Assembly: GCF_000725885.1 (NCBI RefSeq)
Contig: NZ_JODR01000003.1
Coordinates: 1-64,000 of the forward strand
Direction of reading: 5' to 3'
Length of the DNA stretch: 64,000 bases
Origin: Streptomyces albus subsp. albus
GTDB taxonomy: Bacteria; Actinomycetota; Actinomycetes; Streptomycetales; Streptomycetaceae
The translations under genes and the position numbers were made by a program. Below are positions 45,230-53,800 of this stretch, piece by piece; positions within the stretch are counted from its first letter, which is position 1, and each line of letters begins with the position of its first letter. Below the pieces are notes generated by a model. That model had not been told where the DNA came from. It saw only the letters and a program-made list of their open reading frames with translations, and did not search any database.

Positions 45230-46684
45230 CTATTCGCCGCTCTTCCCGGAGGACTGCGGCGCGGTGTCGCCGCCCCGCCCGGCCAGCTCCGACTTGCGGT
45301 AGGAGTAGGCGAAGTAGACGACGAGACCGATCGCGAACCAGACGCCGAAGCGCAGCCACGTCTGCCAGGCGAGGTAGGTCGTCAGCCAGATCGAGAAGGC
45401 CACACCCAGCAGCGGGACGACGGGCATGCCGGGGACCTTGAACTTGCGGGGCAAGTCGGGGCGCCGGTAGCGCAGCACGATCACCGCGATGCACACCACC
45501 ACGAAGGCCAGCAGGATGCCGATGTTCGTCATCTCCGCCGCTTCCTCGATGGGCAGGAAACCGGCGATGACGGCGGAGGCGATGCCCGCGATCCAGGTCA
45601 CGCGGGTGGGCACGTGGCGCACCGGGTCCGTCTTGGCGAACCACTTGGGCAGCAGCCCGTCGCGGCTCATCGCGAACCACACGCGGGTGACGCCCAGCAT
45701 GAAGGTGAACATCACGGTGAGGATGCCGATGATGGCGCCGACGGCGATGATGTCGGCGACCCCGCTGAGCCCGACGGACTTGAAGGCCGTCGAGAAGCCG
45801 CTGTCGGGGTCGATGTCCTTGTAGTTCTGCATGCCGGTGAGCACCAGGCAGACCGCCACGTACAGCACCATGGAGATCACCAGCGAGTAGATGATCGCCT
45901 TGGGCATGTGCTTCTGCGCGTCCTTCGACTCCTCGGCCGCGGTGGACATCGCGTCGTACCCGAAGACGGCGAAGAAGACGGTGGCCGCACCCGTGAAGGC
46001 ACCCGACAGCCCGAAGGGGAAGAACGGCTTGTAGTTGCCGGTCTTGATGTGGAAGACGCCCACGACGATGACCAGCAGCACGACCGCGACCTTCAGCGCC
46101 ACGACGATCAGCTCGAAGCGCGCCGCGTTCTTGATGCCCCGGGTGAGGGCGAAGGCGATCAGCAGACACAGCAGCGCGGCGAACAGGTCCACTCTGTGAC
46201 CGTCCCCGGTACCGGGCGCGCCCAGCATCCAGGCGGGCAGCGAGGCCCCCATCTCCTCCAGCAGGAAGGAGAAGTAGCCGGAGATGCCGATGGCCACCAC
46301 CGACACGATGGCCGTGTACTCCAGCAGCAGGTCCCAGCCGATGAACCAGCCGCCGAGCTCGCCCAGGACCGCGTAGCCGTAGGTGTAGGCGGAGCCGGCC
46401 TTCGGGATGAGGCCGGCGAACTCCGCGTAGGACAGGGCCGCACAGGCGCTGGCCAGCCCCGCCACGAGGAACGAGATCAGCACGGCGGGGCCCGCCTTGC
46501 CGTTGGCGACGGTGCCCGCGAGGCTGAAGACACCGGCGCCGATGATGCCGCCGACGCCGATCGCGGTCAGATGCCGCAGGCCGAGCGTGCGGGTGAGCTG
46601 CTGCCCCGAGCCTCCCTCCGCTTCGTCGATCTGCTCGATGGGTTTACGGCGCAGTACGCCTTCCCCGCTCCACAGCCCGGCCAT
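45230..46684 (-). CDS. APC-superfamily amino acid permease (cationic amino acid transporter-like)
   Basis: The 484-aa membrane protein has about 12 hydrophobic helices. The first substrate-binding helix carries GVGGIIGAGVFSLAGT, the classic APC unwound motif. AFFGYDA-like (FFAVFGYDAMSTAAEESKD) and FAMSRDGLLPKWFAKTD follow, as in CAT-type permeases. It should import amino acids by proton or sodium symport. The start ATG 46684 follows AGGAAGAGGA. Its presence inside the CoA-ligase region has no obvious pathway link. Confidence 0.9.
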   Translation of the reverse strand: MAGLWSGEGVLRRKPIEQIDEAEGGSGQQLTRTLGLRHLTAIGVGGIIGAGVFSLAGTVANGKAGPAVLISFLVAGLASACAALSYAEFAGLIPKAGSAYTYGYAVLGELGGWFIGWDLLLEYTAIVSVVAIGISGYFSFLLEEMGASLPAWMLGAPGTGDGHRVDLFAALLCLLIAFALTRGIKNAARFELIVVALKVAVVLLVIVVGVFHIKTGNYKPFFPFGLSGAFTGAATVFFAVFGYDAMSTAAEESKDAQKHMPKAIIYSLVISMVLYVAVCLVLTGMQNYKDIDPDSGFSTAFKSVGLSGVADIIAVGAIIGILTVMFTFMLGVTRVWFAMSRDGLLPKWFAKTDPVRHVPTRVTWIAGIASAVIAGFLPIEEAAEMTNIGILLAFVVVCIAVIVLRYRRPDLPRKFKVPGMPVVPLLGVAFSIWLTTYLAWQTWLRFGVWFAIGLVVYFAYSYRKSELAGRGGDTAPQSSGKSGE

Positions 46685-46849
46685 GGGTCCTCTTCCTGCC
46701 GTTGGTGCTTCTGACGGCGCCGCCGCGGGCGGGCCCGCGACCGCGCGCGATCATCATGGCCGGGCAGGGCAGGAGAGAGAAGTGGCCACGAGGTCTCCAT
46801 TGGGCATCGTTGCCGGGCGGGCCGGCGGAGCGGGCGGGGCGCTGGGTGC

Positions 46850-48400
46850 TCAGACCGCCCGGGTGCGGCCCTGCCAGTAGGGGTCGCGCAGCCGGCGCTT
46901 GTACAGCTTGCCGTTGGGGTCGCGGGGCAGCTCGGCGACGAAGTCCACCGATTTGGGCCGTTTGTAGCCGGCGAGCCGTTCACCGCAGTGGGCCAGTATC
47001 GCCTCGGCCAGCTCCGGCCCCGGCGTATGACCGGGCGCCGGCTCCACGACGGCCTTGACCTCCTCGCCCCAGTCGTCGTGCGGGATGCCGAACGCGGCGG
47101 CGTCCGCGACGGCCGGATGGGTCAGCAGCACGGCCTCGATCTCGGCGGGGTAGATGTTCACCCCGCCCGAGATGATCATGTCGATCTTGCGGTCGCGCAG
47201 GAAGAGATAGCCGTCCTCGTCGAGGAAGCCGAGGTCACCGACGGTGAAGAAGTCCCCGATCCGGTTCTTGCGGGTCTTGTCCTCGTCCTTGTGGTATGAG
47301 AACCCGCCGGTGTGCATCTTCATGTAGACGGTGCCCAGTTCGCCGGGGCCCAGCCGGTTGCCGTCGTCGTCGAAGACGGCCAGCTCACTGATCGGCCACG
47401 CCTTCCCGACGGTGCCCGGCTTGCGCAGCCAGTCCTCGGCCGTCGCGAACGCGCCGCCGCCCTCGCTCGCCGCGTAGTACTCCTCCACGCACGTCCCCCA
47501 CCACGCGATCATCGCCCGTTTGACGTGGTCCGGGCACGGGGCCGCCCCGTGGACGGCGTGCCGCATCGAGGAGACGTCGTACGCCTCGCGGGTCTTGTCC
47601 GGCAGCGCCAGCAGCCGGTGGAACTGGGTGGGCACCATATGGGTGTGGGTGCAGCGGTACCGCTCGATGAGCCGCAGCATCTCCTCCGGCTCCCACTTGT
47701 CCATCAGCACCAGCTGGTGCCCGATGTGCAGCGACGCGCCCGCGAACTGGAGCACGGCGGTGTGGTACAGCGGCGAGCAGACGAGGTGCACGTTCTCGTC
47801 GAACGGCTTGATGCCGAAGATGCCCAGGAAACCGCCGAGGTGGGCCTCCTCCGGGCGTTTGCCGGTGAGGGGCCGCCGGATGCCGCGGGGACGGCCCGTG
47901 GTACCCGACGTGTAGTTCATGACCCAGCCGCCGGTACGGTCGGCCGGCGGTCCGTCCGGCCGGTCGCGCACCAGCTCGGCGTACGGCCTGAAGCCGCCGA
48001 TCCCGCCGCCCACGGCGTAACGGTGCCGCCCGTCCAGCCCGGCCTCGTCGGCCGCGGCGCGCGCCGCGTCGCCGAACCGGGCATGCGCCAGGAGGGCCTT
48101 GGCCCCGGAGTCGGCGAGGATCCAGGCGATCTCCGGCCCGACCAGATGGTGGTTGACCGGCACCATGTACATACCGGCCTGGGTGGCGGCCAGGTAGGCG
48201 GCGATGAACTCGGGGCCGTTGGGCAGGATCGTGGCGAAGGCGTCGCCCCGGCCCAGACCCGCCGCCCGCAGACCGTGCGTGATCCTGTTGCACTCCGCGT
48301 GGAGCCGGGCGGCGGACCACTGGTCGCCGTCCGGCGCGACGAGAACGGTGCGTTCGGGAGCCCACTGGGCCTGGGCCCAGAACCCGTTGGGTGCGTCCAC
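46850..48400 (-). CDS. Acyl-CoA synthetase (FadD family), second copy
   Basis: This 516-aa ANL ligase shows the phosphate loop MNYTSGTTGRPRGIRRP, SEGGGAFATAEDW in the adenine-binding region, the hinge GDLGFLDEDGYLFLRDRKIDMIISGGVNIYP, and the C-terminal catalytic lysine in RDPNGKLYKRRL. The sequence differs clearly from the ligase at 41908, so the two probably activate different acids. GTG at 48400 is chosen (GGGAG ten bases upstream); the frame runs to 48691 inside the preceding gene. It follows the FMN oxidoreductase gene by 44 bases in one transcript. Confidence 0.9.
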   Translation of the reverse strand: MDAPNGFWAQAQWAPERTVLVAPDGDQWSAARLHAECNRITHGLRAAGLGRGDAFATILPNGPEFIAAYLAATQAGMYMVPVNHHLVGPEIAWILADSGAKALLAHARFGDAARAAADEAGLDGRHRYAVGGGIGGFRPYAELVRDRPDGPPADRTGGWVMNYTSGTTGRPRGIRRPLTGKRPEEAHLGGFLGIFGIKPFDENVHLVCSPLYHTAVLQFAGASLHIGHQLVLMDKWEPEEMLRLIERYRCTHTHMVPTQFHRLLALPDKTREAYDVSSMRHAVHGAAPCPDHVKRAMIAWWGTCVEEYYAASEGGGAFATAEDWLRKPGTVGKAWPISELAVFDDDGNRLGPGELGTVYMKMHTGGFSYHKDEDKTRKNRIGDFFTVGDLGFLDEDGYLFLRDRKIDMIISGGVNIYPAEIEAVLLTHPAVADAAAFGIPHDDWGEEVKAVVEPAPGHTPGPELAEAILAHCGERLAGYKRPKSVDFVAELPRDPNGKLYKRRLRDPYWQGRTRAV

Positions 48401-48444
48401 GACGGTGGCTCTCCCTTCTGATGGCTGCTCGGCACGGCCGGCAC

Positions 48445-49548
48445 TCAGGCCGTTTCGGCGATCCTGTCGAGACGGGCTACGGCGCGCTCGAAACCACGGG
48501 TGAGGTCGTCGACGACGGCCTGCACGGACCGTTCGCTGTTCATGGACCCGACGATCTGCCCCACGGGCGTCCCCAGCAGCGGCTCCACCTCGTAGCGCTG
48601 GATCCGCGAGTTGGCCTCCGCCACCAGCAGCCCCTGCAGGGGCATGGGCAGCGTCCCGGGGCCGGTGCCCGGCTCCCACGCGTCCGTCCACTCCGTACGC
48701 AGCTGCCGTGCGGGCTTCCCCGTGAGCGCCCGGGAGCGCACCGTGTCACCCGGGCCCGCGGCCAGCAGCTTGCGGGTCAGCGCCCGCGATCCGAGGTCGG
48801 CCTCGGTGGTGGTCAGCCACACGGAGCCCAGCCAGGCACCCTGCGCCCCCAGCGCGAGGGCCGCGGCGAGCTGTTCGCCGCTGCCGATACCGCCGGCCGC
48901 CAGCACGGGCAGCGGATCGACGGCACGTACCACCTCGGGCGTCAGCACCATGGTGGCGATCTCGCCGGTGTGGCCCCCGGCCTCGTACCCCTGGGCGACC
49001 ACGATGTCGATACCGGCCGCCTTGTGCCGCTCGGCGTGCCGGGGACTGCCGGCCAGGGCCGCCACCGGGATGCCCTGCCGGTGGGCCCGATCGATCACGT
49101 CGGGCGGTGGCGAGCCCAGCGCGTTGGCCAGGAGCTTGACGGGATAGTCGAAGGCGACGTCCAACTGGCCGCGGGCCACGTCCTCCATCCAGCCGGTGAT
49201 GCGCCAGCCGCTGTTCTCCCCCTCGGGGAGCTGCGGGACGTCGTAGTCCGCGAGGATCTTGTGCACGTACGCGCGGTGCTCCTCGGGGATCATCGCTTCG
49301 ACGTCGGCCTCCGTGACGCCCTCCACCTTCTTGGCGGGCATCACCACATCGAGCCCCCAGGGCAGTCCGTCGGTGTGCTGGGCCATCCAGTCGAGGTCGC
49401 CTCTGAGGTCGTCGGGGGCGCCGTAGCGCACGGCGCCGAGCACACCGAAGCCCCCGGCCCGGGTGAGGGCGGCGGCCACGGCGGGGAACGGCGTGAAGCC
49501 GAAGAGGGCGTGCTCTGCTCCCAGCTGTCTGCTCAGCTCCGTCTGCAT
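48445..49548 (-). CDS. Nitronate monooxygenase-family FMN oxidoreductase
   Basis: The 367-aa TIM-barrel flavoprotein has the phosphate-binding AAGGIGSGEQLAAALALGAQGAWLGS and the GYEAGGHTG motif whose histidine is the usual base. Family members include nitronate monooxygenases and FMN-dependent enoyl reductases or dehydrogenases, and similar genes occur beside steroid catabolic Ltp genes. In this context an acyl-chain redox role is as likely as nitronate oxidation. First gene of a pair with the second acyl-CoA ligase. Confidence 0.85.
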   Translation of the reverse strand: MQTELSRQLGAEHALFGFTPFPAVAAALTRAGGFGVLGAVRYGAPDDLRGDLDWMAQHTDGLPWGLDVVMPAKKVEGVTEADVEAMIPEEHRAYVHKILADYDVPQLPEGENSGWRITGWMEDVARGQLDVAFDYPVKLLANALGSPPPDVIDRAHRQGIPVAALAGSPRHAERHKAAGIDIVVAQGYEAGGHTGEIATMVLTPEVVRAVDPLPVLAAGGIGSGEQLAAALALGAQGAWLGSVWLTTTEADLGSRALTRKLLAAGPGDTVRSRALTGKPARQLRTEWTDAWEPGTGPGTLPMPLQGLLVAEANSRIQRYEVEPLLGTPVGQIVGSMNSERSVQAVVDDLTRGFERAVARLDRIAETA

Positions 49549-49698
49549 GGGCGCAGGATGCCGCAGCGGCGCGGCGGAGGGAAGACGTTTCCTGATGCGG
49601 CGTCAGATTTTTGCCGGAGGGCCGTCACGCCATCGCACCCTCGGTACGGCGGCGTGACGTCGACGGCGCTGCGGCATGACGGGTGACGGCGCCCGGGG

Positions 49699-52284
49699 TC
49701 AGGCCCCGGCCAGGGCCCGGTAGACCTCCGCCGCCTCCGCGCCCCGGCCCAGCCGCTCCAGGCACTGCGCCTCGTCGTTCCTGCCCGCGAGGGTGTCCGG
49801 GTGGCCGGGACCCAGCACCCGTTCGCGGAGCGGCACCACGTGCCGGTGGACTTCCAACGCCTCCTCCCAGCACCCGAGGCCCGCCAGGCTCGTGGCGAGG
49901 CCGTGCAGGGCGCGCAGGGTCTCGGGGGCGGCGGGACCCAGCACGCGGGTGAGGGCCGCGGCCAGCTCACGGTAGAGGTCGCGGGCCTCGGCGACACGCC
50001 CCAGACCGGCCAGGCAGACCCCCCACTCGTGGCGGGCCGCGAGGGTGTCGGGATGGTCGCCGCCCAGTACCCAGGCCCGGTCCTGCGCCACGGACCGGCA
50101 GGCTGCCAGCGCCTCCGGCCACCGCCCGAGCCGCCCCAGGGCGTGACCGACCGCGGCGCGGCTGGCGAGGGTGTCGGGATGGCACGGCCCCAGCAGGCCC
50201 GTGCGTTCCGCGGCGACCGCCAGATGGGCCTCGTACGCCTCTTCCCAACGCCCCAGCCGCCCCAGGCTCGTCGCGGCGCTGTGCCGGCCGGCCAGCACGG
50301 CGAGAGCGGCGGGCGCGGCCGGCGCGGCGGGCGCGGCCGGCGCGGCGGGCGTGGCGGGCGTGGCGGAGGTGGCGGGAGGTCCCCCGGCGGCGGGCCACGC
50401 GGCGGGACCGGGACCGTACGCCGCCGCGTGGGTGACGTCGTCCGCGCCGGGCACGCCGGAGCCAGCGGCCACAGCCGGCACGGCCGATCCGGCGGACGCG
50501 ACGGGGACACCCGGTACGGCGAACGCGTCAGCCCCACCAGGCGCCGCGGAACCGGCCGACTCGACCGACGACCCGGACACGCCCGGCGCGGCGAGAGCGT
50601 CAGCCACACCGGCTACGACGGACGACGCCGGCACACCCCGTACGGCGAACGCGTCAGCCGAACCGGGCGCCGCGGAACCGGCCGGCACCGCGGACGACGC
50701 GGATCCGCCCGGCGCGGCGAGCGGGTCGGGCACGGCGGAGCCGACAAGTGCGGCGGACCCGCCCGACGATGCGGCAACGCCCGGCGCGGGGAGCACGTCC
50801 ACAACGCCGGCCGACGCCGCTGCGGACTCCGCTGCCGGGGCCGCGTTCAGCGCCGGAGCCGCGCCCGGTGCCAGCGCCTCACCCGGCGGGAAGGCCGCGT
50901 TCGCCGCCGGACCCCCGTCCGAGGCCGACCCGCCGCCCGGTGCCGGAGCCCCACCCCGCCACAGCGCCTCACCCGGCGACGAAGTTCCGTTCGCCGCCGG
51001 GGCCCAGCCCGGTGCAAGAGCCGCCGTCGCAGCAGGCGGTGCGGTGACGGCCGGCCGGGAGGCGGCCGGTGCCAGTGCGCCGCCGGGGAAGCCGGCCGCG
51101 CTCGCGGCGGAGGGCGTACCCACCGGGTGAGCCGGCGTGGCGGAGTGCGGCGGGGTGGGCCAGGTGCCCGGCGCCGACGACGCGGACAGCGCGCGGGGCC
51201 CGCCGGATCCGACCGTCGCCACACCCGCGGGCGGTGAGGCGGGGGACGCCTGGAACGGGACGCGTGCACCGCCCGTCCAGCGCTCGGTGAGGACGGGCAG
51301 CCGCGCCACGCCGCTCCCGGAGGGGGCGGACCGCACGCACGCGGGCAGCCCTCCGCTCATGCCGCGGGCCCACGGCAGCCGCCACAGCGGCCGGGCGCTC
51401 TCGCCCTCGGGCCCGGCCGGCTGTCCGGACAGCCGGGCGCGCGCCGCCGCCAGACCGTCGATCAGCTCCGCGGCGTCGTCGGGCCGCTCCTCGGGTTCCT
51501 TGGCCAGCAGCCGCAGGATGATCTCTTCCAGTCCCACGGGGAGTTCCGGCCGGTGCGAGCGCGGCGGCTCGGGCGGGGTGTCCCGGTGTCCGACCAGCAC
51601 CGACCAGGCGTCCCCGCCCTTGAACGGCGGTACCCCGGTGGCCAGTTCGTACAGGACGCACCCGAAGGAGTACAGATCGCTGCGGTGGTCCACGTTGGAG
51701 CCCGCGATCTGTTCGGGCGACATGTAGTGCGGGGTGCCCATGGCGATGTTGGTGCCGGTGAGTTTCGCGGTGAATCCGATGTCGTGGGCGAGCCGTGCGA
51801 TGCCGAAGTCGCAGATCTTCACGGTGCCGTCGTCGGTGCGCATGACGTTCGCGGGTTTCAGGTCACGGTGGACCACCCCCTGGTCGTGGGTGTAGGCCAG
51901 GGCCGCGGCGACCTGTTCCGCCACGTCGAGGAGGTCCGCCACCGGCAGCGGCCGGCGTTCGCCGTCCTCCAGCAACTGACTGAGGTTGCGGCCCTCCAGC
52001 AGTTCCATCACCAGATAGAGCAGTCCTTCGTGGTCGCCGAAATCGTGCACCACTGTCACGCCCCGGTGCTGGAGCGAGGCGGCGACCCGCGCCTCGCGCC
52101 GGAAGCGTTCGCGCACCACGCGCAGGAACGCCGTGTCACCGCGCTGCGCCGGCGGTTTGAGACATTTGACCGCCACCCGCCTGCCCAGCGATTCGTCGCG
52201 TGCCCGCCACACTTCTCCCATGCCGCCGCGCCCGATGAGATCGAGCAGCCGGTAGCGGTCATGGATCAGAGCGCTCTGAACCAT
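49699..52284 (-). CDS. Soluble Ser/Thr protein kinase with C-terminal TPRs
   Basis: This 861-aa protein has a Hanks-type kinase domain at about 10-285: GRGGMGEV, K40, catalytic HRDLKPAN with D141, DFG at 159-161, and MGTPHYMSPEQIAG. A low-complexity Ala/Gly/Ser/Pro linker of some 350 residues contains a duplicated 42-residue unit. At least four kinesin-light-chain-type TPRs follow (repeats of LGPxHPDTLA-R with RLGRW-EAL). No transmembrane helix is present, unlike PASTA kinases, so it is a cytoplasmic kinase with a protein-binding tail. The 230 bases upstream hold no gene. Confidence 0.92.
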   Translation of the reverse strand: MVQSALIHDRYRLLDLIGRGGMGEVWRARDESLGRRVAVKCLKPPAQRGDTAFLRVVRERFRREARVAASLQHRGVTVVHDFGDHEGLLYLVMELLEGRNLSQLLEDGERRPLPVADLLDVAEQVAAALAYTHDQGVVHRDLKPANVMRTDDGTVKICDFGIARLAHDIGFTAKLTGTNIAMGTPHYMSPEQIAGSNVDHRSDLYSFGCVLYELATGVPPFKGGDAWSVLVGHRDTPPEPPRSHRPELPVGLEEIILRLLAKEPEERPDDAAELIDGLAAARARLSGQPAGPEGESARPLWRLPWARGMSGGLPACVRSAPSGSGVARLPVLTERWTGGARVPFQASPASPPAGVATVGSGGPRALSASSAPGTWPTPPHSATPAHPVGTPSAASAAGFPGGALAPAASRPAVTAPPAATAALAPGWAPAANGTSSPGEALWRGGAPAPGGGSASDGGPAANAAFPPGEALAPGAAPALNAAPAAESAAASAGVVDVLPAPGVAASSGGSAALVGSAVPDPLAAPGGSASSAVPAGSAAPGSADAFAVRGVPASSVVAGVADALAAPGVSGSSVESAGSAAPGGADAFAVPGVPVASAGSAVPAVAAGSGVPGADDVTHAAAYGPGPAAWPAAGGPPATSATPATPAAPAAPAAPAAPAALAVLAGRHSAATSLGRLGRWEEAYEAHLAVAAERTGLLGPCHPDTLASRAAVGHALGRLGRWPEALAACRSVAQDRAWVLGGDHPDTLAARHEWGVCLAGLGRVAEARDLYRELAAALTRVLGPAAPETLRALHGLATSLAGLGCWEEALEVHRHVVPLRERVLGPGHPDTLAGRNDEAQCLERLGRGAEAAEVYRALAGA
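50511..50730. repeat. Tandem 126-bp imperfect repeat within the kinase linker
   Basis: The block starting TACGGCGAACGCGTCAGCC at 50515 recurs at 50641; similarity covers about 95 bases in each copy (50511-50604 and 50637-50730). The 126-base period is a multiple of three, so the encoded 42-residue unit is duplicated in frame. A simpler GGCGCGGC-type run lies at about 50300-50370. Confidence 0.75.
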
Positions 52285-52514
52285 CCCCGTGTCGCCCCCG
52301 TCGTCCGTGCTGGTGCTCGTCCCTCCCCTGTCTGCTCAGTATGGCTGCCTCGTTCCCGCGCGTGTATGCCGTCGGGGAAGGGCGTGTACGCCTTTGACCG
52401 GTTCAGCGCGGTAGTGACACCTTCCGCATCACGGACGATCCCGTCTGCGCACGTCCGGACAGCGCGCCCCCGTCCTACCCCCAGCACACGCTCCCTCGGG
52501 CCGCCCCGGCCCGC

Positions 52515-53705
52515 TCAGCGCCGTACGCGGGGCATCCCCAGTCCGATCCAGGAGATGATCTCGCGCTGGATCTCGTTGTTGCCGCCGCCGAAGGTGAAGA
52601 TGACGGCGCTGCGGTAGCCGCGCTCCAGCTCACCGCCCAGCACCGCGCCCGCCGAGCCCTCCTTGAGCGGCCCTGCGGCGCCGACGACCTCCATCAGCCA
52701 GGCGTAGGCGTCGCGGCGCGCCTCGCTGCCGTAGACCTTGGCAGCCGAGGCGTCGTGCGGGGTCAGCGTGCCCTTGTCGAGCGCGTCCACCATCTGCCAG
52801 TTGAGCAGTTTCAGCGCCTCCAGCCGGGCGTGGGCGCGGGCCAGCCGGGTGCGGACCCAGCCCAGGTCGATGACGCGGCGGCCGTCCGCCAGGCGGGTGC
52901 TGCGCGCCCAGCGCCGGGTGTCCGCCAGGGCACGGATGGCCATGCTGCCGTGCGCGGCCAGGGTGACGCGTTCGTGGTTGAGCTGTGTGGTGATCAGCCG
53001 CCAGCCGCCGTTCTCCTCGCCGACCCGGCGGGAGGCGGGCACCCGTACGTTCTCGTAGTAGCTGGCCGTGGTGTCGTGCGAGGCGAGGGTGGTGATGAGG
53101 GTGCACGAGTAGCCGGGGTCGTCGGTCGGTACGAGCAGCAGCGTGATCCCCTTGTGCGGCGGGGCGTCCGGATCGGTGCGCACGGCGAGCCACACCCAGT
53201 CGGCGGTGTCCCCGTTCGTGGTCCAGATCTTCTGCCCGTTGACGACGTAGTGGCCGTTCTCGGTGTCCCCCTCGCGGACCGCGCGGGTCCTGAGGGAGGC
53301 CAGGTCGGTGCCCGCGTCGGGTTCGCTGTAGCCGATGGCGAAGTCCAGTTCCCCGGAGAGGATGCGGGGCAGGAAGTACCGCTTCTGCTCGTCGGTGCCG
53401 TACCGCATCAGGGTGGGGCCGACGGTGTTGAGCGCCATCAGCGGCAGCGGCACACCCGCCTGGGCCGCCTCGTCGAAGAAGACGAACTGCTCCATGGCGC
53501 TCAGCCCCCGGCCGCCGTACTCGCGGGGCCAGCCCACGCCGAGCCAGCCGTCCCGGCCCAGTTGCCGCACGGTTTCGCGGTAGAACCGTTTCTGTGCCGC
53601 GGGGTCGGCGTACCGCGTGTGCGCGTCGTCGGGTACGAGCCGCGCGAAGTAGTCCCGCAACCGCTCCCGCAGCTGGCGCTGTTCGGTGGTGTACTCGAGG
53701 TGCAC
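52515..53705 (-). CDS. Acyl-CoA dehydrogenase (FadE)
   Basis: This 396-aa flavoenzyme introduces a double bond next to the CoA thioester. Family motifs are GYSEPDAGTDLASLRT (flavin/substrate loop), VNGQKIWTTNGDTADWVWLAVRT and C-terminal TFGGGNNEIQREIISWIGLGMPR, where the glutamate is the usual catalytic base region. The sequence resembles FadE subunits of mycobacterial sterol degradation, which often work as alpha2beta2 pairs; only one subunit gene is present here. GTG at 53705 has GGAGGGG upstream. A KstR-type operator lies about 45 bases before the start. Confidence 0.9.
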   Translation of the reverse strand: MHLEYTTEQRQLRERLRDYFARLVPDDAHTRYADPAAQKRFYRETVRQLGRDGWLGVGWPREYGGRGLSAMEQFVFFDEAAQAGVPLPLMALNTVGPTLMRYGTDEQKRYFLPRILSGELDFAIGYSEPDAGTDLASLRTRAVREGDTENGHYVVNGQKIWTTNGDTADWVWLAVRTDPDAPPHKGITLLLVPTDDPGYSCTLITTLASHDTTASYYENVRVPASRRVGEENGGWRLITTQLNHERVTLAAHGSMAIRALADTRRWARSTRLADGRRVIDLGWVRTRLARAHARLEALKLLNWQMVDALDKGTLTPHDASAAKVYGSEARRDAYAWLMEVVGAAGPLKEGSAGAVLGGELERGYRSAVIFTFGGGNNEIQREIISWIGLGMPRVRR

Positions 53706-53749
53706 GGTCCCCTCCGCTCCACGCCGGTTCCCGGTGGCGGCGCACACAG

Positions 53750-53763
53750 TAGAACGTGTTCCA
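53750..53763. promoter_or_regulatory. KstR-type operator upstream of the acyl-CoA dehydrogenase gene
   Basis: TAGAACGTGTTCCA matches TnnAACnnGTTnnA at all eight fixed positions and, from memory, closely resembles the preferred KstR sequence with TAGAAC at the left. It lies 45-58 bases upstream of the dehydrogenase start, the same distance as the site before the hydratase operon. Confidence 0.7.
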
Positions 53764-53800
53764 CGACAAGGGAATGGCCGCGTCGCCGAGCCCGCCTGCC

